A DNA stretch of 64,000 bases from Pseudarthrobacter sulfonivorans (GCF_001484605.1 NZ_CP013747.1:2046001-2110000), one strand, 5' to 3'. Positions 8,780 through 17,730 are shown, numbered from the stretch's first letter. Program-made: numbers and translations. The notes: generated from the sequence alone by a model not told the origin.

Positions 8780-9598
8780 TCAGGACAGCTCTACCCCCAG
8801 CGCAGCGAGCCTGGCCTCGAGGATCTGGGCAACGCCGTCGTCGTCAAAGTGGGGTGCCTGCTGCCCGGCGGCGCTGATGGCGTCCGGATGGCCGCTGGCC
8901 ATGGCGTACCCGTGGCCTGCCCAGCGCAGCATCTCGACGTCGTTGGGCATGTCCCCGAACGCCACGACGTCTGCCGCGTCAATGGACAGGGAGTTGGCGT
9001 ATTCGGCCAGGGTGACGGCCTTGTTGACGCCGGGGAGGGACAGTTCCAGCATCGCCACGGTGGGCGCGGAGTGCGTGGCGGACGCCAGATGGGCGACGGC
9101 GGGCCGCACCGCGGCCAGGAAGTCGTCCGCGGTGCCATCCCTGACAATCGCCAGGAACTTCACGACGGCGTCGTCCGGGGTGAGCGTTTCGGCCAGCGGG
9201 GCGGGGGTAAATTCGGCCAGCAGCTCGCTGGAACCGTTCTCGATGAAACCGGGCTCGAGATGGAATCCGCTCAGCGTTTCCGCGGCGAAGAGAGCGGCCG
9301 GGCGCAGTTCCTTGATGATCCGCCGCAGTTCCAGCACAGCGTCCATGCCCAGCGTCCGGGCGGAAACCAGCCGGTCCGCTTCGAGGTCCCACACCACGGC
9401 GCCGTTGGAGCAGATGACCGTGCCGGTGTGGCCAAGCTGTTCCTCCAGCGGGTGGAGCCAGCGCGGCGGGCGGCCGGTGACAAAAACGAGCTCAATGCCA
9501 GCGTCCCGGCAGGCATGGAAGGCCCGGACTGTGCGGTCGCTGATCTTTCCGTCGTGCCCAAGAATCGTTCCGTCAATATCACTTGCTACCAGCCGCAT
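8780..9598 (-). CDS. HAD-family (Cof-type) phosphatase
   Basis: The 272-residue protein starts MRLVASDIDGTILG, with the nucleophile and acid aspartates D7 and D9. It also has FVTGRPP (motif II Thr) and GDMPNDVEML (motif IV), with a C2-type cap between. This is the Cof subfamily, which dephosphorylates sugar phosphates or flavin/PLP-type substrates; the actual substrate cannot be assigned. It is divergent from the orphan binding-protein gene at 9814. Confidence 0.9.
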   Translation of the reverse strand: MRLVASDIDGTILGHDGKISDRTVRAFHACRDAGIELVFVTGRPPRWLHPLEEQLGHTGTVICSNGAVVWDLEADRLVSARTLGMDAVLELRRIIKELRPAALFAAETLSGFHLEPGFIENGSSELLAEFTPAPLAETLTPDDAVVKFLAIVRDGTADDFLAAVRPAVAHLASATHSAPTVAMLELSLPGVNKAVTLAEYANSLSIDAADVVAFGDMPNDVEMLRWAGHGYAMASGHPDAISAAGQQAPHFDDDGVAQILEARLAALGVELS

Positions 9599-9813
9599 CC
9601 TGCCAGTCTACGTGGAGCGGCGGGCTTCCCGGGCCGTGAAGCCTCCTCCCTGGGGCTGGCCTCTTGGAGTCGCCCGACGACGTTTTTTGACGCCGCGCTA
9701 CGTTCTGTTGAGCCTGCACGTCGTTGCGTGAACGTCCGTGTCCGGTGCCGTTGTGGGGCGTGGGGGCCGTCCGTAACCTCATCTTCAACATGTCCGCAAG
9801 CAAAGGAAATACC
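9599..9813. promoter_or_regulatory. Divergent intergenic region with inverted repeat
   Basis: 215 bp between the HAD phosphatase and the binding-protein gene. It holds a perfect inverted repeat ACGACGT (9677-9683) and ACGTCGT (9718-9724), 34 bp apart, with a T6 run and a TTGACG just after the first arm. It is a candidate control region, but no matching -10 is convincing. Confidence 0.3.
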
Positions 9814-10998
9814 GTGACAACTCCCCCGGATAACACTCCGCAAAACCAACCGGCCGCCACCCGCATCGTGGCCGGCCAGGCTTCCGCTCCGAAGCGTCCG
9901 CTGGGCCTGAAGATCGGCATCGTGGCCGGCATTCTGGCGCTGGTCGGCGGCGGCGTGGCCGTGGCCTCGGCCGTCTCCGGCAACAACGCCGCCACCTCCG
10001 CAGCGACCTCTGCCGCACCGGCCGGCAACCCGGCAGCAGAGCTCAAACTCGGCTACTTCGGCAACGTAACGCACGCACCCGCACTGGTGGGTGTCAGCCA
10101 GGGCCACATCGCCAAAGAACTGGGCGATACCAAGCTCAGCACACAGGTCTTCAACGCCGGGCCAGCCGCGATCGAAGCCCTGAACGCCGGCGCCATCGAC
10201 GCCACCTACATCGGCCCGAACCCGGCCATCAACTCGTTCGTCAAGAGCGGCGGGGAGTCCATCAGCATCATTGCCGGCGCGGCCGCAGGTGGTGCGCAGC
10301 TGGTGGTCAAGCCGGAAATCACCTCCGCCGCGGACCTGAAGGGCAAGACGCTCGCCTCGCCGCAGCTCGGCGGCACGCAGGACGTGGCGCTCCGCGCCTG
10401 GCTGGGCTCGCAGGGCTACAAAACCAACGTTGACGGCAGCGGTGATGTGGCCATCAACCCCACCGAAAACGCCCAGACGCTGAAACTGTTCCAGGACGGA
10501 AAGCTCGACGGCGCGTGGCTGCCTGAGCCCTGGGCCTCCCGCCTGGTGCTGACGGCCGGGGCCAAGGTCCTGGTGGACGAAAAGGACCTCTGGGACGGCT
10601 CACTCTCCGGCAAGGCCGGCGAGTTCCCCACCACCATCCTGATTGTGAACAAGAAGTTCGCCGCCGAGCACCCGGACACCGTAAAGGCGCTCCTTAAAGG
10701 CCACGCCAAGTCCGTTGACTGGCTGAACAGCGCGGCTGCCGCCGAGAAGGCCAGCGTCATCAACGCTGCCCTCAAGGAAGCGGCCGGCGCCGAACTGAAG
10801 GCCGACGTGATCGAGCGGTCCCTGAAGAACATCGTCTTCACGGTGGATCCGCTCGCCGGAACCTACCCCAAGCTGCTCAAGGACGGCGTGGAAGCCGGTA
10901 CCACCAAGCAGGCGGACATCAACGGCATCTTTGACCTGACGGCCCTGAACGAGGTGACCGGGCAGAAGACGTCAGCCGCCGGACTCGGCAAGGAATAG
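9814..10998 (+). CDS. Orphan ABC substrate-binding protein, SsuA/NMT1-like
   Basis: The 394-residue protein resembles aliphatic sulfonate/nitrate/taurine binding proteins: LGYFGNVTHAPALVG, AIEALNAGAIDATYIGPNP and DGAWLPEPWASRL. A hydrophobic segment at about residues 31-55 follows a long hydrophilic N-terminus; there is no lipobox Cys, so it is probably membrane-anchored or processed by signal peptidase I. AAAGGAAA six bases before the GTG at 9814 decides the start, although the frame opens at 9724. No permease or ATPase gene flanks it, so its transporter must be elsewhere. It is closed by the hairpin at 11008-11061. Confidence 0.85.
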   Translation: MTTPPDNTPQNQPAATRIVAGQASAPKRPLGLKIGIVAGILALVGGGVAVASAVSGNNAATSAATSAAPAGNPAAELKLGYFGNVTHAPALVGVSQGHIAKELGDTKLSTQVFNAGPAAIEALNAGAIDATYIGPNPAINSFVKSGGESISIIAGAAAGGAQLVVKPEITSAADLKGKTLASPQLGGTQDVALRAWLGSQGYKTNVDGSGDVAINPTENAQTLKLFQDGKLDGAWLPEPWASRLVLTAGAKVLVDEKDLWDGSLSGKAGEFPTTILIVNKKFAAEHPDTVKALLKGHAKSVDWLNSAAAAEKASVINAALKEAAGAELKADVIERSLKNIVFTVDPLAGTYPKLLKDGVEAGTTKQADINGIFDLTALNEVTGQKTSAAGLGKE

Positions 10999-11007
10999 CC
11001 CGCGTTC

Positions 11008-11061
11008 AACCCGCCCGCTTGCCTGCAACTTCTCCGGATTACAGACAGTGGGCGGGTTTTT
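11008..11061 (+). terminator. Rho-independent terminator
   Basis: AACCCGCCC (11008-11016) pairs perfectly with GGGCGGGTT (11050-11058), followed by TTT, after the binding-protein stop. The 33-base loop is long, but the stem and T run are typical. Confidence 0.7.
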
Positions 11062-11115
11062 CGCGATCCCTCAGGGTTCCTTTTCGAGCCGACCGGCCGG
11101 GTCGATAATAACCCT

Positions 11116-12030
11116 ATGGTTCGCTTCACCGCCGACGTTCAGCTGCGGGGCTCCAACCCATTCGTGGACGTCCCGGCGGCAGCTGTGGCTGAGCTGCTGC
11201 CGCTTGCGGAGCATGGCCGGATCAGGGTGACCGGCACGCTCAGGGGTGCGGAGTTCAACGCCACGGTGATGCCGGGCAGGTCCGGCCAGCACGTCCTGTA
11301 TCTTTCCGGCGGCCTTCGGACGGCAACGGGCGTGCGCGTCGGGGAAGCGGTCACAGTGGACGTTCACGCGCTCGGCTCCGACGAGGTCATCCCGCCCGGA
11401 GATTTGGCTGCCGCCCTGGACGCGACTGTAGGAGCGGCTGGCAACTGGGGGCAGCTGCCCGTTTCGCAGCGGCGGGAGCTGATGCGTTTCCTCGAGGACG
11501 CTCGGACCCCGTCGACGCGTGCGCGCCGCGTTGAACAGCTCGTGGCCCAGGTGCTGGGCGCGGACATCCCGCCACCGGGCCGGCGCACTGGCCGCGCCTT
11601 GTGGACCTGCCCCTCTTGCGGACGGCAGTTTGTCACACGGAACATGAACCATTCCTGCTCACAGCACACCCTCGACGAGCCGTTCCGCGGCAGGCCAGCC
11701 AGCATCCACCGGCTGTTCGAGGTGGTTCGCCGGACGGTTGAGGCGATCGGCCCGGTAACGCTTGTTCCGTACCGGGACCGTGTCGCCTTTATGGTTCGGG
11801 TCCGGTTCGCCGGGGTCAAACCCGCGAACAAGTGGCTCGATGTGGAGTTCTGGCTCACGCGCCGGGTTGAGTCGCCCAGATTCCGACGAATCGAAACGCT
11901 GTCTCCGTACACACATCTGTACACGGTGCGCGTGACCGAGGCATCCGACGTCGACGGCGAACTTGCCGCCTGGCTCCGCGAGGCCTACGCGGTGGGCTGC
12001 CAGGAGCACCTGCGCAGCCCGACGACCTGA
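11116..12030 (+). CDS. DUF1905 / YdeI-like / DUF5655 fusion protein
   Basis: A 304-residue protein with three recognisable parts: an N-terminal DUF1905-like beta domain (about 1-90), a YdeI/OmpD-associated helical segment (about 110-145, SQRRELMRFLEDARTPSTRARRVEQ), and a C-terminal DUF5655-like domain preceded by a zinc-ribbon-like piece, WTCPSCGRQF and HSC. The combination is seen in actinobacteria, but the function is not established. The ATG at 11116 fits the start of DUF1905. It converges with the sugar kinase gene. Confidence 0.7.
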   Translation: MVRFTADVQLRGSNPFVDVPAAAVAELLPLAEHGRIRVTGTLRGAEFNATVMPGRSGQHVLYLSGGLRTATGVRVGEAVTVDVHALGSDEVIPPGDLAAALDATVGAAGNWGQLPVSQRRELMRFLEDARTPSTRARRVEQLVAQVLGADIPPPGRRTGRALWTCPSCGRQFVTRNMNHSCSQHTLDEPFRGRPASIHRLFEVVRRTVEAIGPVTLVPYRDRVAFMVRVRFAGVKPANKWLDVEFWLTRRVESPRFRRIETLSPYTHLYTVRVTEASDVDGELAAWLREAYAVGCQEHLRSPTT

Positions 12031-12031
12031 C

Positions 12032-12057
12032 GGCCCCGGGCCCGGGACGTCGGGGCC
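12032..12057. terminator. Hairpin between convergent genes
   Basis: GGCCCCG (12032-12038) and CGGGGCC (12051-12057) form a 7-bp stem just after the stop of the DUF1905 gene and before the end of the converging kinase gene. There is no T run; a terminator role is inferred. Confidence 0.3.
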
Positions 12058-12075
12058 AGGGCCACGCGGCGCGCG

Positions 12076-13020
12076 TTACTCCGCCGGAACCGCGTTCAGT
12101 TCGGCGCGCGTGGGCGGGTTGGCGCCCGGGCGGGAAACCGTGACGGCCGCCGCGCGGGCAGCGTGGGCCAGGAGCTCAGCCAGGCCCTCGGCCGGAAGCT
12201 CGCGCAGGTCCTTCCGGTTCTGCGCGCCGTCCAGGCCCCGATCAACGATCCCCGAAAGCAGCGCGGCCATAAAGGAATCACCGGCGCCCACGGTGTCGGC
12301 CACTTCCACGCGAGGCGCGTCAATCGCGGCTTCACCGGCGGCCGTAATTCCCCACGGACCGGCCGCGCCGCGGGTGACCACCACCAGGGCAGGCCCCTCG
12401 GAACCGCCCAACGACAGCCAGCGGCGTGCTGATTCCAGCACGTCCACACCCGGGTACAGCCACTCCAGGTCCTCGTCCGAGGCCTTGACCACGTCCGAAA
12501 GGGTGACAAATTTCTCCGCCTGCCGCCGTGCATAATCCACGTCGGTGATGATGCTGGGCCGGCAGTTGGGATCGAAGCTGATCGTGGCGGCGGGGTGGGC
12601 GTGCTCGACGGCGGCGAGCACCGCCGCGGCGCCCGGCGCCAGCATCGTGGCGATGGAGCCGGTGTGCAGCAGGGTGGTTCCCTGCAGCATAAAGGCGAGG
12701 CGGTCCGACAGGCCGGGAAGCTCCCAGGCGAGGTCGAACGTGTAGGTGGCGGCACCGTCGTCGTCAATTACGGCGGTGGCCACACTGGTTGGCAGCTCGT
12801 CGGGGCCCAGCGGCAGCATAACGGAGCTGGAGCGCAGGTGCGCCGCCACCGAATCCCCGTAGGCGTCGCGGCCGTAGCGGCCGACGAACTGCACGGGATG
12901 GTCGAGGCGAGCCAGGCCCACCGCGACATTAAGGGGACTGCCGCCCACGTGGGCTTCGATTCCGGAGGCGCGCTGGACAACGTCAACAAGGCCCTCGCCT
13001 ATAACTGTGAGCATGGTCAT
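12076..13020 (-). CDS. PfkB-family sugar kinase (fructokinase-like)
   Basis: A 314-residue ribokinase/PfkB family kinase. It has the N-terminal signature region GGSPLNVAVGLARL and the catalytic DTVGAGDSF near the C-terminus, with FDPNCRPS typical of fructokinases. The frame opens at 13104, but the domain begins at TMLTVIGEGLVD, so the start is the ATG at 13020 or 13014. The gene is divergent from the sialidase, and the 60-bp gap holds a candidate operator (13051-13061). Its sugar may be fructose or an amino-sugar product; this is not certain. Confidence 0.85.
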   Translation of the reverse strand: MTMLTVIGEGLVDVVQRASGIEAHVGGSPLNVAVGLARLDHPVQFVGRYGRDAYGDSVAAHLRSSSVMLPLGPDELPTSVATAVIDDDGAATYTFDLAWELPGLSDRLAFMLQGTTLLHTGSIATMLAPGAAAVLAAVEHAHPAATISFDPNCRPSIITDVDYARRQAEKFVTLSDVVKASDEDLEWLYPGVDVLESARRWLSLGGSEGPALVVVTRGAAGPWGITAAGEAAIDAPRVEVADTVGAGDSFMAALLSGIVDRGLDGAQNRKDLRELPAEGLAELLAHAARAAAVTVSRPGANPPTRAELNAVPAE

Positions 13021-13050
13021 ACTCTGCCAGAGATGCGCCCGCCTACACAG

Positions 13051-13061
13051 GCGTGTTACGC
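13051..13061. promoter_or_regulatory. Candidate NanR operator, site A
   Basis: GCGTGTTACGC is an inverted repeat (GCGT-N3-ACGC) with the GTNNNAC core typical of FadR-type GntR regulators. It lies between the divergent sugar kinase and sialidase genes. Assignment to NanR rests on similar cores upstream of siaE, nanA and nanR. Confidence 0.4.
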
Positions 13062-13079
13062 GTCGCCTACCATGGAGAT

Positions 13080-14822
13080 ATGACATCCTATGTCCTCCAG
13101 TCAATGAGGGCTGCCCTGCCCGACGCCGAACACGTCCTGGCGGTCCGCGGCACCGGCGGCTACCGGCAATACAGGATCCCCGCCCTCGCGGTCTCGCGGC
13201 AGGGCACCCTGCTGGCCGCCTACGACGGCCGCCCCAACCTCGATGACCTTCCCAACCCGATCGACCTCCTGCTCCGCCGCAGCACGGACAACGGCCGGAC
13301 CTGGGGCGAACAGCAGGTAGTGAGGACGGGCGGCGGCCTCAACGGCTACGGCGATCCGAGCCTCCTGGTGGACGTCGAAACCGGCCGGATCTTTATGTTC
13401 CACGCTGCCGGTACGCGTGCCGGATTCTTCGAAGCGGCAGCCGGGCTGGAGCCCGATAACGACGTCCAGCACTGCGACCTCAGCTACTCGGACGACGACG
13501 GCCTGACCTGGCAGCACCGCAGGATCACCGCCCAGCTCAAGATCCGCCAGCCGGTTCACACGCGTGGGCTCAGTACGGGCGAGCCGGCCATCACCGGGAT
13601 CTTCGCGGCGGCGGGGCAGGGCATCCAGATCCACACCGGCCCTTACCGCAGCCGCCTGGTCCAGCAGTTTGTGGTCCTAGCCGGCGGCGAGATCATGGCC
13701 GCCTCCGCTTACAGCGACGACCACGGCGACACCTGGACGCTCGGGGAGCCCATCGGCGCCCGGACGCACGGCCACGCCCCCAACGAAAACAAGGTTGCCT
13801 CCCTCCAGGACGGCCGGCTCCTGATGCACAGCCGCGGCACACCGCGCCGCCTTGCCGCAATATCCGACGACGGCGGGGCCACCTGGAGCGCGCTGCGTCC
13901 GGTCGAGGACCTCCCGGACCCGGGTGACAACGGCTCGCTGGTCCGCTTCGACGGCCTGCCGTCCCTGGCTTCCCCCGCCGACGACGCCACCGGCTCATGG
14001 CTTCTGGCCACCAACAACCTGGACACGGCATTGCGGCGGAACACGGTGATCAGCCTGTCCACCGATGACGGCCTCAGCTGGCCCGCGAAGCTGGTCCTGT
14101 GCCCGGGCAGCTCGGCCTATTCAACAGCCGCCCGGCTCCCCGACGGCAACATCGGCGTCCTCTACGAGCGCCAGGGCTACCGGGAAATCGTGTTCGCCTC
14201 GGTGCCCGCGGAACAACTCACGGCGCAGCTCACCGCCCGCCCCGCTGCCGCCGCCGACCCTAGCGCTTCGCCCCAATCCGACGCCGATGCGAGGGTTCCG
14301 GACGGCGGCGCCGGGCTGGTGTTCGACATGGACCTGCGTTCCATCACGCCCGGCCGCCCGAAGGTCTGGCAGAACGCCGGCGAGTTCCACGTCATGCAGT
14401 CCGCCGGTGAGGACTGGGGTGTGCACACCTGGAAAGAAATCGGCCAGGGCTACTCGGCCGAAGCTGCGCAGGTCATCGGCACGCGGGAGGCACAGGACCT
14501 GAATTACGGCCCCATCATTCCCGGCTACAAGGTCGGGGACATCCTGGCCTTCACCGGCAGGGCACGCAACGACGGACCCTCGCCGGTGACCGCCGTCCGG
14601 CTGTCCGGTCCCGGCTCGAATGCCTTCCCCGCGGCGGATCTTGGCCCCGGGCAAGAGGCGCTCTATTTCACGCCCGGGTACACCGTCACAGAGGCGGATG
14701 TGGCACAGGGCCGCGCGGACGTGGTCTTTGAAGTGGTCGGCGAGCGCGGCGGCACTGCCGAGCGCCGCCGTCGTGCTTTCACGTTTGACACGGTCTCTGG
14801 CGACATAAGCGAGCCGAAGTGA
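13080..14822 (+). CDS. nanH: Exo-alpha-sialidase (neuraminidase) without export signal
   Basis: Releases terminal sialic acid (glycoside hydrolase 33-type six-bladed propeller). The 580-residue protein has the arginine motif YRIP (family F/YRIP) and five Asp-box repeats of S/T-x-D-x-G-x-T/S-W type: STDNGRTW, SDDDGLTW, SDDHGDTW, SDDGGATW and STDDGLSW. Residues about 430-580 form an extra beta-rich, CARDB/Ig-like domain. No signal peptide or anchor is visible from either the ATG at 13080 or the ATG at 13104, so it appears cytosolic. GGAG sits only two bases before the 13080 ATG, so the start could be leaderless or at 13104. It lies upstream of the siaEFGI genes on the same strand. Confidence 0.85.
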   Translation: MTSYVLQSMRAALPDAEHVLAVRGTGGYRQYRIPALAVSRQGTLLAAYDGRPNLDDLPNPIDLLLRRSTDNGRTWGEQQVVRTGGGLNGYGDPSLLVDVETGRIFMFHAAGTRAGFFEAAAGLEPDNDVQHCDLSYSDDDGLTWQHRRITAQLKIRQPVHTRGLSTGEPAITGIFAAAGQGIQIHTGPYRSRLVQQFVVLAGGEIMAASAYSDDHGDTWTLGEPIGARTHGHAPNENKVASLQDGRLLMHSRGTPRRLAAISDDGGATWSALRPVEDLPDPGDNGSLVRFDGLPSLASPADDATGSWLLATNNLDTALRRNTVISLSTDDGLSWPAKLVLCPGSSAYSTAARLPDGNIGVLYERQGYREIVFASVPAEQLTAQLTARPAAAADPSASPQSDADARVPDGGAGLVFDMDLRSITPGRPKVWQNAGEFHVMQSAGEDWGVHTWKEIGQGYSAEAAQVIGTREAQDLNYGPIIPGYKVGDILAFTGRARNDGPSPVTAVRLSGPGSNAFPAADLGPGQEALYFTPGYTVTEADVAQGRADVVFEVVGERGGTAERRRRAFTFDTVSGDISEPK

Positions 14823-14830
14823 GAGACCGT
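14790..14830 (+). terminator. Hairpin spanning the sialidase stop
   Basis: ACGGTCTCT (14790-14798) pairs with AGAGACCGT (14822-14830), a perfect 9-bp stem with a 23-base loop enclosing the stop region, followed by TTT. The right arm lies in the first unit of the 32-bp repeat. It is a possible weak terminator. Confidence 0.35.
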
Positions 14831-14905
14831 TTGCGAAAAACCCGCAGGATCTGAGAGAGCGTCCGGGGAAAACCCGCAGGAAGTGAGAGAGCGTCGGAGG
14901 AAACT
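14820..14905. repeat. 32-bp tandem repeat, about 2.7 units
   Basis: Units begin at 14820, 14852 and 14884, exactly 32 bp apart, each opening TGAGAGAGCGT (first copy TGAGAGACCGT) and continuing with GAAAACCCGCAGGA-like sequence; the third copy decays after about 22 bp. The sialidase stop codon is the first TGA of the array. There are no spacers, so it is not a CRISPR. It may belong to a dispersed repeat family of these genomes. Confidence 0.75.
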
Positions 14906-14910
14906 GGCGC

Positions 14911-14940
14911 TTGACGTGAACCTGTGATGACGCTTACAGT
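14911..14940 (+). promoter_or_regulatory. Promoter for the siaEFGI operon
   Basis: TTGACG (14911-14916), an 18-bp spacer and TACAGT (14935-14940) make a good housekeeping-type promoter 59 bp before the siaE ATG. The candidate operator at 14954-14970 lies just after the expected transcription start. Confidence 0.6.
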
Positions 14941-14953
14941 CGACATACGAGCT

Positions 14954-14970
14954 CGGACGTCCTACATCCG
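14954..14970. promoter_or_regulatory. Candidate NanR operator, site B
   Basis: CGGACGTCCTACATCCG reads almost the same on both strands (CGGAYGT-N3-ACRTCCG). It sits just downstream of the siaE promoter, a position suited to repression. Its GTCCTACATC is identical to ten bases upstream of nanR (48848-48857). Confidence 0.55.
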
Positions 14971-14998
14971 ATAAACCTTCTGGAATGGCGAGGCCCTC

Positions 14999-16621
14999 AT
15001 GAACAACATCACCAAGAACCTGCCGCTGGTCAATGACGCCAGCCGCCGGAACTTCCTCAAGCTGACCGGTGCCATGGGCGCCGCTGCAGCCTTCACCGCC
15101 TCAGTGGCCGCGTGCGGCAGCCCGGCAGCTACCACCACCGGCAGCTCGGCGAGCGCCGCGGCAGTCAACAAGGACCTCACCATCGAAGCGGGCATCTCCT
15201 ACGCCCTCTCCACCGGCTTCGACCCGCTGAGCTCCTCAGGCGCCACGCCGATGGCCGTCAACCTGCACATCTTTGAAGGCCTCATCGAGCTGCACCCGGC
15301 CACCCGCGAGCCCTACAACGCGCTGGCGGCATCGGACCCCAAGAAGGTCAACGACACCGCCTACCAGGTGACCATCCGCGACGGCGCCAAGTTCCACGAC
15401 GGCACCCCGGTCACCACCGAAGACGTGGCCTTCTCCTTCACCCGCGTGATGGATCCGGCGAACAAGTCCCTGTTCTCGCAGTTCATCCCGTTCATCAAGG
15501 AAGTCAAGCCCGTTGACGCCAAGACGGTCGAGTTCACCCTCAAGTACGCCTTCCCCGGCTTCGGCCCCCGCATCTCCGTGGTCAAGGTTGTCCCCAAGGC
15601 CTTGGCCACGGACCTCAAGGCCTTCGACGCCAAGCCCGTCGGCACCGGCCCCTACAAGCTCGTCTCCGCCGCCAAGGACGACAAGATCGTCTTCGAAGCG
15701 TTCGCGGACTACAACGGCCCCAAGCCGGCGCTGGCCAAGGGCATGACCTGGCTCCTGCTCTCCGACGCGGCCGCCCGCGTCACCGCCGTGCAGTCCGGCC
15801 GTGTCCAGGCCATCGAGGACGTCCCCTACCTAGACATCGACGGCCTCAAGTCCAAGGTCAAGGTTGAATCAGTCCAGTCCTTCGGCCTGATGTTCCTGAT
15901 GTTCAACTGCAACAAGGCGCCGTTCAACAACAAGCTGGTCCGCCAGGCCCTGCACTACGGCCTGGACAAGGAAGCCATCATCAAGAAGGCCCTGTTCGGC
16001 AACGCGAAGGCTGCCAGCTCCTACTTCCAGGAAGGCCACCCGGACTACGTCAAGGCCAAGAACGTCTACGGCTACGACGCCGCGAAGGCTGAAGACCTCC
16101 TGAAGCAGGCCGGCGTCACGAGCCTCGAATTCGAACTGCTTACCACGGACACCGCCTGGGTCAAGGACGTTGCCCCGCTGATCCTCGAATCCTGGAACAA
16201 GATCCCGGGAGTGAAGGTCTCCGTGAAGAGCATCCAGTCCGGCGCGCTGTACACAGACCGCGTCGGCACCGGCGACTACTCAGTGGTCGCAGCCCCCGGC
16301 GACCCGTCAGTCTTCGGCAACGACGCGGACCTGCTCCTGAGCTGGTTCTACTCGGGCGCCACCTGGATGGAAAAGCGCGCCTACTGGACCGCTCCGGAGC
16401 GCGCCAAGCTGCAGGAACTGATGAACAAGGGCTCCCAGGCTGCCGCAGCAGATGCCAAGAAGATCACCGGCGAAATTGTGGACCTCGTCTCCGACGAAGT
16501 TCCCCTGTACCCGATCTTCCACCGCCAGCTGCCCTCCGCCTGGGACGACAAGAAGCTCAACGGCTTCAAGCCGCTGCCCACCACCGGCATGTCGTTCATC
16601 GACGTCGGACGCACCTCTTAA
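14999..16621 (+). CDS. siaE: Sialic acid ABC transporter substrate-binding lipoprotein (family 5)
   Basis: A 540-residue peptide/nickel-type (SBP family 5) binding protein. The N-terminus carries a twin-arginine motif SRRNFLK (R16-R17) and a lipobox ending in C39 (SVAAC), so it should be exported folded by Tat and lipidated. Family features include [21 protein letters not shown] and [24 protein letters not shown]. By family alone it could bind peptides. The order with permease, fused permease-ATPase, ATPase, nanA, nanK and nanE matches the sialic acid importer SiaEFGI known from Corynebacterium glutamicum. A perfect hairpin separates it from siaF. Confidence 0.85.
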   Translation: MNNITKNLPLVNDASRRNFLKLTGAMGAAAAFTASVAACGSPAATTTGSSASAAAVNKDLTIEAGISYALSTGFDPLSSSGATPMAVNLHIFEGLIELHPATREPYNALAASDPKKVNDTAYQVTIRDGAKFHDGTPVTTEDVAFSFTRVMDPANKSLFSQFIPFIKEVKPVDAKTVEFTLKYAFPGFGPRISVVKVVPKALATDLKAFDAKPVGTGPYKLVSAAKDDKIVFEAFADYNGPKPALAKGMTWLLLSDAAARVTAVQSGRVQAIEDVPYLDIDGLKSKVKVESVQSFGLMFLMFNCNKAPFNNKLVRQALHYGLDKEAIIKKALFGNAKAASSYFQEGHPDYVKAKNVYGYDAAKAEDLLKQAGVTSLEFELLTTDTAWVKDVAPLILESWNKIPGVKVSVKSIQSGALYTDRVGTGDYSVVAAPGDPSVFGNDADLLLSWFYSGATWMEKRAYWTAPERAKLQELMNKGSQAAAADAKKITGEIVDLVSDEVPLYPIFHRQLPSAWDDKKLNGFKPLPTTGMSFIDVGRTS

Positions 16622-16674
16622 GGAGCGCCCCCCCCGGGACCTCCCGGGAGACGGCACCACCAACTCGACGCAGC

Positions 16675-16704
16675 AGGGGCTGTGGCCCGCTGGCCACAGC
16701 CCCT
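16675..16704 (+). terminator. Intercistronic hairpin siaE-siaF
   Basis: AGGGGCTGTGGCC (16675-16687) and GGCCACAGCCCCT (16692-16704) form a perfect 13-bp stem with a 4-base loop and no T run. In this position it probably protects the siaE message or attenuates read-through, giving more binding protein than permease. Confidence 0.7.
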
Positions 16705-16770
16705 CTAAGTTGAGAAGCACCACCCCGTGACGCGGCCCCCGCGGCACAACCAAACAAACCGGAGAACAAA

Positions 16771-17727
16771 TTGGTCACGATATTGCGTCTGCTAGGCCGC
16801 AGACTCGCAGCACTGCCATTGATGATCCTGGGCATCACCCTGCTCGTCTTCCTTGTCCTGCAGGCCGCTCCCGGCGACCAGGCAAGCTCCGCCCTCGGCG
16901 ACGGCGCCAGCGAAGAAGCGAAGCAGCAGTACCGCCAGGAAAACGGCCTCAACGACCCGCTGGTCATCCAGTACTTCGCCTTCCTCGGCAGGCTTCTGCA
17001 GCTCGACCTCGGCGTCACCACCCCGCCGGCCAAGTCGGTGGCCGCCATGATCGGCTCCGCGTTCCCCCTGACGCTGCAGCTGACCTTCCTGGGCGTGCTG
17101 ATCGCGATCGTCCTGTCCCTGACCTTCGGCATCCTCGGCGCCCTGTACCGGGACAAATGGCAGGACCAGCTGGTCCGCGTTTTCTCGATCGCCGCGATCG
17201 CCACGCCGTCGTTCTGGCTCGGCATCCTCCTGATCCAGTGGTTCGCCCTCGGCGCCAGCCCCCTGTTCCCCTCCGGGGGCATCGCGACGCCGGAATCCGG
17301 CTTCGGCGGCTGGCTCAACTCGATGGCCCTCCCGGCCCTGGCCCTCGGCATCCCGGTCTCCGCCTCGCTGATCCGCGTGGTCCGCACCTCGATGGTGGAG
17401 GAGCTGGACCGCGACTACGTCCGCACCGCCATCGGCAACGGCGTCCCCTACCGCGAAGTGGTCTCCAAGAACGTCCTCCGCAACGCCCTGGTGACCCCGG
17501 TGACCGTGCTGGGACTCCGCGTGGGCTACCTGCTCGGCGGCGCCGTCGTGATTGAAATGATCTTCGCCCTGCCCGGCATGGGCCAGCTGATCCTCAACGG
17601 CATCACCAACCTGGACGTCAACCTGGTCCAGGGCGTGGTGCTCACCATCTCCGTCACCTTCGTTCTGGTGAACATCGTGGTGGACCTCCTGTACCTGCTC
17701 ATCAACCCCCGAATCAGGACGGTATAG
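16771..17727 (+). CDS. siaF: Sialic acid ABC transporter permease (DppB type)
   Basis: A 318-residue DppB/OppB-type inner membrane permease with about six membrane segments and the ABC-coupling EAA-like region VEELDRDYVRTAIGNGVPYREVV. The start is a TTG at 16771 with GGAG six bases upstream. The gene ends 3 bp before siaG, so the two are co-translated. Family assignment is firm; substrate rests on the surrounding nan genes. Confidence 0.87.
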   Translation: MVTILRLLGRRLAALPLMILGITLLVFLVLQAAPGDQASSALGDGASEEAKQQYRQENGLNDPLVIQYFAFLGRLLQLDLGVTTPPAKSVAAMIGSAFPLTLQLTFLGVLIAIVLSLTFGILGALYRDKWQDQLVRVFSIAAIATPSFWLGILLIQWFALGASPLFPSGGIATPESGFGGWLNSMALPALALGIPVSASLIRVVRTSMVEELDRDYVRTAIGNGVPYREVVSKNVLRNALVTPVTVLGLRVGYLLGGAVVIEMIFALPGMGQLILNGITNLDVNLVQGVVLTISVTFVLVNIVVDLLYLLINPRIRTV

Positions 17728-17730
17728 CTC

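Noticed and set aside
14820..14905. CRISPR array
   Set aside because: The 32-bp units are adjacent with no spacers and decay after the second copy, and no cas gene is in the window.
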